64,000 nucleotides of DNA from Burkholderia sp. BCC1644 (lineage in GTDB: Bacteria > Pseudomonadota > Gammaproteobacteria > Burkholderiales > Burkholderiaceae), in assembly GCF_902833225.1 (NCBI RefSeq), contig NZ_CADFEI010000012.1, positions 174,367 to 238,366 of the forward strand. The letters run 5' to 3'. Shown here piece by piece: positions 59,671 through 64,000 of this stretch (position 1 is the first letter of the stretch; each line of letters begins with the position of its first letter). Both the position numbers and the translations under genes were made by a program. Under the pieces are notes generated by a model. That model worked only from the letters and a program-made list of their open reading frames with translations, was not told where the DNA came from and did no database searches.

Positions 59671-60234
59671 ATGGCATCCGTCAACAAGGTCATCCTCGTC
59701 GGCAATCTCGGCGCCGATCCTGAAGTCCGTTACCTGCCGAGCGGCGACGCGGTTGCGAACATCCGTCTCGCGACGACCGACCGCTACAAGGACAAGGCAA
59801 GCGGCGATTTCAAGGAAATGACCGAGTGGCATCGCGTCGCGTTCTTCGGCCGTCTGGCGGAAATCGTCAGCGAATACTTGAAGAAGGGTTCGTCGGTCTA
59901 TATCGAAGGCCGCATCCGCACGCGCAAGTGGCAAGGCCAGGACGGCCAGGATCGTTACTCGACCGAAATCGTGGCCGAACAGATGCAAATGCTCGGCGGC
60001 CGCGGTGCGGGCGGCGGCGGTGGCGGTGGCGGTGGCGGCGGTGACGAAGGCGGTTACGGCGGCGGCTACGGTGGTGGTGGCGGCGGTCGCGGCGAGCAGA
60101 TGGAGCGCGGCGGTGGCGGCGGCGGTCGTGCCGGCGGCGCGGCGCGTGGCGGTGCTGGCGGCGGCGCGCAAAGCCGTCCGAGCGCACCGGCCGGCGGCGG
60201 CTTCGACGAGATGGACGACGATATCCCGTTCTGA
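59671..60234 (+). CDS. ssb: Single-stranded DNA-binding protein
   Basis: A 187-residue SSB. The N-terminal OB fold (about 1-115; starts MASVNKVILVGNLGADPEVRYLPSGD and contains TEWHRVAFFGRLAEIVSEYLKKGS) binds ssDNA as a tetramer. A very Gly-rich linker (about 112-165) follows, ending with the acidic partner-binding tip DDDIPF. The tip recruits repair and replication proteins. The start follows GGAGAAAC. It is close to uvrA and to the glycosylase genes mug and mpg. Confidence 0.96.
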   Translation: MASVNKVILVGNLGADPEVRYLPSGDAVANIRLATTDRYKDKASGDFKEMTEWHRVAFFGRLAEIVSEYLKKGSSVYIEGRIRTRKWQGQDGQDRYSTEIVAEQMQMLGGRGAGGGGGGGGGGGDEGGYGGGYGGGGGGRGEQMERGGGGGGRAGGAARGGAGGGAQSRPSAPAGGGFDEMDDDIPF

Positions 60235-60363
60235 TCGCCCAGTCGGCATCTCGCATCGCGATGGGCCCGAATGTCCGAGTCAAGCCGTTTGCTTGGCTAG
60301 GGCCTTCGGGCCTTGCTTCGTTTACGGCGTTCCAGTTCCTGTAAGTCGCACTCCGGGTAAAAC

Positions 60364-60894
60364 GTGGCTGACGAACTTCCCGACCTCATCGTCGACCGTC
60401 TCGACGTGCTGTTCTGCGGGATCAATCCCGGCCTGACCGCGGCCGCGACCGGGCATCACTTCGCGGGGAGAAGCAACCGCTTCTGGCGCGTGATCCATCT
60501 TGCCGGCTTCACGCCGACGGAAATCGCGCCGCAGGACGATCGCGCGATCCTCCAGTACGGCTGCGGCCTGACGGCGGTCGTGACGCGGCCGACGGCGAGT
60601 GCCGACCAACTCTCTCGCGCGGAATTCATCGCCGCGGCCGCCGCGTTCGAGCAGAAGATCGTGCGTTACCGGCCGCGCTTCATCGCCTTTCTCGGCAAGG
60701 CCGCATACTCGGCGCTGTCGGGGCAGCGCGAAGTCCAGTGGGGCTTGCAACCGGCCTGCATGCAGGGGGCGAGTGTCTGGGTGCTCCCCAATCCGAGCGG
60801 TCGAAATCTTGCGTTCGGTCTCAATGAACTGGTCGACGCGTACCGTCAGCTTTTTCTCGCTGCATCGGCGGCAGGGCAGCATGCGGCGCAATAA
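60364..60894 (+). CDS. mug: G/U mismatch-specific DNA glycosylase Mug
   Basis: A 176-residue uracil-DNA-glycosylase superfamily member that removes U or ethenocytosine opposite G. The catalytic motif is FCGINPGLTAAATGHHFAGRSNRFW (about 17-41, with the Asn of GINPG). The second motif NPSGRN (about 143-148) corresponds to NPSGLN of other members. The start is GTG 60364. The coding end overlaps the next glycosylase gene by 14 bases, suggesting a repair operon. Confidence 0.9.
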   Translation: MADELPDLIVDRLDVLFCGINPGLTAAATGHHFAGRSNRFWRVIHLAGFTPTEIAPQDDRAILQYGCGLTAVVTRPTASADQLSRAEFIAAAAAFEQKIVRYRPRFIAFLGKAAYSALSGQREVQWGLQPACMQGASVWVLPNPSGRNLAFGLNELVDAYRQLFLAASAAGQHAAQ

Positions 60895-61504
60895 GACCGC
60901 GCCCCTTTGGCCGGGCACGGTGCTGCCGCGCGCGTTCTTCGATCGCGCGGCCACCGACGTTGCCCCGCAACTGCTCAACAAGATCCTCGCGGCGGCGGAC
61001 GGCCGCGCCGGCCGCATCGTCGAAGTGGAAGCGTATGCCGGCGCGATCGATCCGGCGGCACATACCTATCGCGGCAGGACGCCGCGCAACGCGACGATGT
61101 TCGGGCCACCGGGGCATCTGTACGTCTATTTCACGTACGGCATGCACTGGTGCTGCAACTGCGTGTGCGGCCCGGACGGCACGGGCACCGGTGTGCTGAT
61201 CCGCGCGCTGGAGCCGCTGCACGGGCTCGAGCAGATGCGGGCGGCGCGGCCGCCGCAGACGCGCGATCGCGACCTGTGCCGCGGGCCGGCGCGGCTGACC
61301 CAGGCGATGGGGATCGGCGGCGCGCAGGACGGCGTCGACCTGGTCGATGCGCGCGACGGATTCGCGATCGTCGACGACGGCATCGCGCCGCCCACGGATC
61401 CGACGAGCGGCCCGCGCATCGGCATTCGTGTCGGCGTGGCATTCCCGTGGCGGTGGTGCGTGCCGGGCAACCGGTATGTGTCGGGCGCGCTGCCGCGCAT
61501 TTGA
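60881..61504 (+). CDS. mpg: DNA-3-methyladenine glycosylase (AAG/MPG type)
   Basis: A 207-residue alkyladenine glycosylase of the AAG family, excising alkylated purines. The catalytic glutamate lies in IVEVEAYAGAIDPAAHTYRGRTPRNATMFGPPGHLYVYFTYGMHWCCN (landmarks VEAYAG about 43-48 and YVYFTYGMHW about 74-83). CRGPARLTQAMGI is also conserved. ATG 60881 lies within the mug gene, with GCAGGGCAG upstream. The bacterial AAG homologue is not universal; placing it in overlap with mug suggests co-expression. Confidence 0.9.
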   Translation: MRRNKTAPLWPGTVLPRAFFDRAATDVAPQLLNKILAAADGRAGRIVEVEAYAGAIDPAAHTYRGRTPRNATMFGPPGHLYVYFTYGMHWCCNCVCGPDGTGTGVLIRALEPLHGLEQMRAARPPQTRDRDLCRGPARLTQAMGIGGAQDGVDLVDARDGFAIVDDGIAPPTDPTSGPRIGIRVGVAFPWRWCVPGNRYVSGALPRI

Positions 61505-61604
61505 CGCGCGCCGTCCACAGTCGCATGCAATTCGACCTGCGTCACGCGGCCGCCATGATTGACCGGCTAAGCTGGTCCTTTCGACGTTCGATCGAGGGGA
61601 CACC

Positions 61605-62369
61605 ATGCGGCGGGTCGTATTCAACCAGAAGGGCGGCGTGGGCAAGTCGACGATCGTCTGCAACCTGGCGGCGATCAGTGCGAGCGAAGGGCTGCGCACG
61701 CTCGTCATCGACCTCGATGCGCAGGCGAACTCCACGCGCTACCTGCTCGGCGATGCCGCGGCCGACGCGCAACCGGGCGTTGCCGGTTTCTTCGAAACCG
61801 CGCTGACCTTCAACTTCCGTCCGGTCGACGTCGCGTCGTTCATCCATCCGACCCCGTTCGAAGGGCTCGACGTGATGCCCGCGCATCCGGATCTCGACAC
61901 GCTGCACGGCAAGCTCGAATCGCGCTACAAGATCTACAAGCTGCGCGACGCGCTGAACGAGCTCGACACCTACGACGCCGTGTACATCGACACGCCGCCC
62001 GCGCTGAATTTCTATACGCGCTCGGCGCTGATCGCGGTCGAGCGCTGCCTGATCCCGTTCGACTGCGACGATTTCTCGCGCCGCGCGCTGTACACGCTGC
62101 TCGAGAACGTGAAGGAAATCCAGCAGGACCACAACGCGGCGCTCGAGGTGGAAGGGATCGTCATCAACCAGTTCCAGCCGCGCGCGAGCCTGCCGCAACG
62201 GCTGGTCGACGAGCTCGTCGACGAAGGGCTGCCGGTGCTCGCGTCGAGGCTGTCGGCGTCGGTGAAGATTCGCGAATCGCATCAGCAGTCGATGCCGGTG
62301 ATCCATCTCGAGCCGGGGCACAAGCTCGCGCAGGAATTCCGCGCACTGCATCGCGAACTGGCCGGCTGA
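61605..62369 (+). CDS. Orphan ParA-family ATPase
   Basis: A 254-residue Walker-type ATPase of the ParA/MinD family. The deviant Walker A KGGVGKST (about 9-16), the A' motif VIDLDAQANS and Walker B VYIDTPPAL are present. Such proteins position DNA or protein cargo. No parB or other partner gene is next to it, and its neighbours are repair genes and a phasin, so the cargo is unknown. The start follows GAGGGGACACC. It ends before a terminator hairpin. Confidence 0.85.
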   Translation: MRRVVFNQKGGVGKSTIVCNLAAISASEGLRTLVIDLDAQANSTRYLLGDAAADAQPGVAGFFETALTFNFRPVDVASFIHPTPFEGLDVMPAHPDLDTLHGKLESRYKIYKLRDALNELDTYDAVYIDTPPALNFYTRSALIAVERCLIPFDCDDFSRRALYTLLENVKEIQQDHNAALEVEGIVINQFQPRASLPQRLVDELVDEGLPVLASRLSASVKIRESHQQSMPVIHLEPGHKLAQEFRALHRELAG

Positions 62370-62872
62370 TTCCGCGCTTTCCCGTGTCGACCGCGGCCGC
62401 TTCATGCGGCCGTATTTTCATTGCGACCCGCAATTCATCCGATCATTGATTCCGTCATTAATAATCCCGGAAACGATTTCATAATAAATCCAGAAAAAAC
62501 GATTACATAAGTGACTGCTCCATTTTCAATGCGCGCCGGTTTTCTAATAAACGGAATAATGGATTGGTAAATGTTGCGCGACGTCACGATGCGCTATCCT
62601 GTAAAAAGGTAAAAAGGCATTGCGGGACCGAACCCCTGCGGAATCCTCTCTGCTATGTCGGCGTGTCGGGAGTTTCGGCGGCTAACGGGGATGATAATAA
62701 GGGTTTACACCTAGTATTAATGCCATTTAATTGACAATTAATCGATCTAGAATGGCCTTCTTCAACTTCCCGTACTCAAATAAGTGACGGGTTGTCAATA
62801 AGGAAGCAGTGGCCGGTCGAGCTTCCATTTTTCTTTACGTCGTCTCTCGCATTGCTAACAGGAGCGTGCCCG
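62370..62872. other. AT-rich interval upstream of the phasin gene
   Basis: About 500 bases without a supported gene. From about 62,430 to 62,800 it is strongly AT-rich against the GC-rich chromosome, with homopolymer tracts and many A/T steps. After the terminator at 62394-62418 I see TAGAAT at 62748-62753 as a possible -10, but no well-spaced consensus -35. It should contain the phaP promoter. Confidence 0.55.
62394..62418 (+). terminator. Terminator after the parA-like gene
   Basis: Stem CGGCCGC (62394-62400) with GCGGCCG (62406-62412), loop TTCAT, then TATTTT. It lies 25 bases past the stop codon. Confidence 0.8.
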
Positions 62873-63454
62873 ATGTCCGTATTTGCCCCCGAAAAACTCA
62901 GCGCCGATTATCAGTCCGGTATCGCCGCGTGGTTTGCGATTGCCCGTCCGGCGATCCACGGTTTCGAGGCTGTCGTCGAACTCAACCTGCAGGCGGCCCG
63001 GACGGCGCTCGAAGAGTACGAGGACAAGCTGAAGAACGCGTTCAACAGCAGCAATCCGGCCGCGGGCTTCGCGCAGCAGATCGCCGCGCCGCAGGAAGCA
63101 GCCGGCAAGGTGGTGTCGTACGGCCGTCATCTGTTCGACATCGCGGTGTCGACGCAATCCGAATGGGCGAAGGTCGCGCAGGCGCAGTACGAACAGAACG
63201 ACAAGCGCCTGAAGGACGCGCTCGGCGAACTGTCGAAGCACGCGCCGGCCGGCTCGGCGCCGGTCGTGGCCGCGCTGAATTCCGCGCTGTCCGCGGCGAC
63301 GGCCGCGGCCGACTCCGTGCGTGCAGCGACGGGTCAGGCGATCGAAGCCGCACAGAGCGGTTTCGACGCGGTCAGCGAAACGGCCACGCGCGGCGCCAAG
63401 CAGACGGCTGCCGCCGCACGCAAGGACGCAGCTGCGCGCGAATCGGCTGCGTAA
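62873..63454 (+). CDS. phaP: Phasin family polyhydroxyalkanoate granule protein
   Basis: A 193-residue helical, Ala-rich phasin coating PHB granules. It starts MSVFAPEKLSADYQSGIAAWFAIARPAIHGFEAVVELNLQAARTALEEY (landmark residues 1-49), the phasin N-terminal signature. A long amphipathic coiled region and an Ala/Thr-rich tail follow. ATG 62873 has AGGAG nine bases upstream; an in-frame ATG at 62792 would add unrelated sequence. phaA lies 270 bases downstream, supporting a polyhydroxyalkanoate role. Confidence 0.93.
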   Translation: MSVFAPEKLSADYQSGIAAWFAIARPAIHGFEAVVELNLQAARTALEEYEDKLKNAFNSSNPAAGFAQQIAAPQEAAGKVVSYGRHLFDIAVSTQSEWAKVAQAQYEQNDKRLKDALGELSKHAPAGSAPVVAALNSALSAATAAADSVRAATGQAIEAAQSGFDAVSETATRGAKQTAAAARKDAAARESAA

Positions 63455-63464
63455 CTGCATGACG

Positions 63465-63541
63465 GCGTGTCGCGCGAGAGCGCGACACGCTTGATCGGCG
63501 CCGGATGGCGCCGGACGCCGTGTGTGCTACGCGGCGTCCGG
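63465..63541 (+). other. Paired hairpins downstream of the phasin gene
   Basis: Two perfect inverted repeats: 63465-63475 with 63480-63490 (11 base pairs, loop GAGA) and 63511-63520 with 63532-63541 (10 base pairs). The first has only TTGAT after it, so intrinsic termination is weak. They may stabilise the phasin mRNA 3' end. More GC-rich inverted segments continue to about 63,690. Confidence 0.5.
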
Positions 63542-63723
63542 CGGCCGTCCGGTTCGCCGCAGGGCGCCCGTGCCGGTGTGCCGCCGGTGTGCGCGAGCGC
63601 CGTCCGCCCCATGGCGGCGTGCGACCGTGATCGCGCCGGAGGGCGCGACGTGCGCCATCGCCCGTTGCAGCCGGCGCATGCCGGCGTCAGAACGACGAAC
63701 TGATTTCGAAGCAGGAATTGAAC

Positions 63724-64000
63724 ATGACGGACGTAGTGATCGTATCGGCCGCGCGGACCGCGGTCGGCAAATTCGGCGGCTCGCTTGCGAAGATTGCGGC
63801 GCCCGAGCTGGGTGCGACGGTGATCCGCGCGGTGCTGGAGCGTGCGGGCGTGAAGCCCGATCAGGTTAGCGAAGCGATCATGGGCCAGGTGCTGACGGCC
63901 GGCTCGGGGCAGAACCCGGCGCGGCAGTCGCTGATCAAGGCCGGGCTGCCGACGGCAGTGCCGGGGATGACGATCAACAAGGTGTGCGGCTCGGGCCTGA
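63724..64000 (+). CDS. phaA: Acetyl-CoA acetyltransferase (thiolase), 3' truncated
   Basis: The first 92 codons of a biosynthetic thiolase that condenses two acetyl-CoA to acetoacetyl-CoA, the first step of PHB synthesis. It starts MTDVVIVSAARTAVGKFGGSLAK and reaches the active-site cysteine region NKVCGSGL (C89) at the window edge. The start follows AGGAATTGAAC. Position after a phasin gene supports a PHB role; phaB is expected just beyond the window but cannot be seen. Confidence 0.92.
   Translation, partial: MTDVVIVSAARTAVGKFGGSLAKIAAPELGATVIRAVLERAGVKPDQVSEAIMGQVLTAGSGQNPARQSLIKAGLPTAVPGMTINKVCGSGL

Noticed and set aside
62731..62753. TTGACA and TAGAAT as the phaP promoter
   Set aside because: The hexamers are only 11 bases apart, too close for one sigma-70 promoter; each may belong to another element.

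Overview
The window is GC-rich (roughly two thirds G+C) housekeeping DNA from a Burkholderia-type betaproteobacterium. The gene neighbourhoods (rpoN-hpf-ptsN-hprK-rapZ, kdsD-kdsC-lptCAB, lolB-ispE-tRNA-Gln-prs-rplY-pth, uvrA/MFS/ssb, phasin next to phaA) and the protein sequences fit chromosome 1 of a Burkholderia cepacia complex member. The species is inferred from recall, not from a search. I see no rRNA operon, IS element, prophage or CRISPR array. One tRNA gene (Gln, TTG) is present.

Layout. 1-606: 3' part of an ABC transporter ATPase. 855-6240: LexA-controlled mutasome imuA-imuB-dnaE2. 6241-13953: GlcNAc utilisation locus (nagR, nagA, a SIS-type deaminase/isomerase, a fused EIIA-HPr-EI, and the EIICB transporter). 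It faces a secreted GH20 hexosaminidase (14107-16590) across a shared bidirectional terminator. 17155-20351: cytochrome bd operon cydP-A-B-X with ANR/FNR-like boxes. 20719-21744: rpoH behind a perfect CIRCE element. 22017-23015: pagL and an NTF2-like protein. 23158-26974: leuA, ybiB, maiA. 27060-29984: ftsY, rsmD, coaD, a ferredoxin. 30067-37232 (minus strand): hisC, pth, rplY, prs, tRNA-Gln, ispE, lolB and a TPR protein. 37319-39277: mutM and mutY. 39327-48569 (minus strand): Lon-N protein, rapZ, hprK, ptsN, hpf, rpoN, lptB, lptA, lptC, kdsC, kdsD. 48665-53814 (plus strand): KefB/C-type antiporter, apt, LysE exporter, Nudix protein, purU. 53900-59570: AI-2E-type permease, uvrA and a divergent MFS transporter. 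59671-61504: ssb, mug, mpg. 61605-62369: orphan ParA. 62873-64000: phasin and the 5' end of phaA.

How the genes work together. Three themes recur. The first is DNA repair and mutagenesis: imuA/imuB/dnaE2, mutM, mutY, uvrA, ssb, mug and mpg. The second is envelope biogenesis: the Kdo/Lpt block, lolB and pagL. The third is phosphotransfer: a self-contained GlcNAc PTS plus ptsN/hprK/rapZ beside rpoN. The most informative observations are regulatory or small structural ones. These are the LexA box, a palindromic operator on the nagR promoter, CIRCE at rpoH, two FNR-like boxes before the cyd operon, and a duplicated EIIB domain lacking its phosphocysteine. Others are an unusually AT-rich half of ispE and an AT-rich leader before the phasin gene. 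I found no convincing entirely new multi-gene system; this looks like conserved core chromosome.
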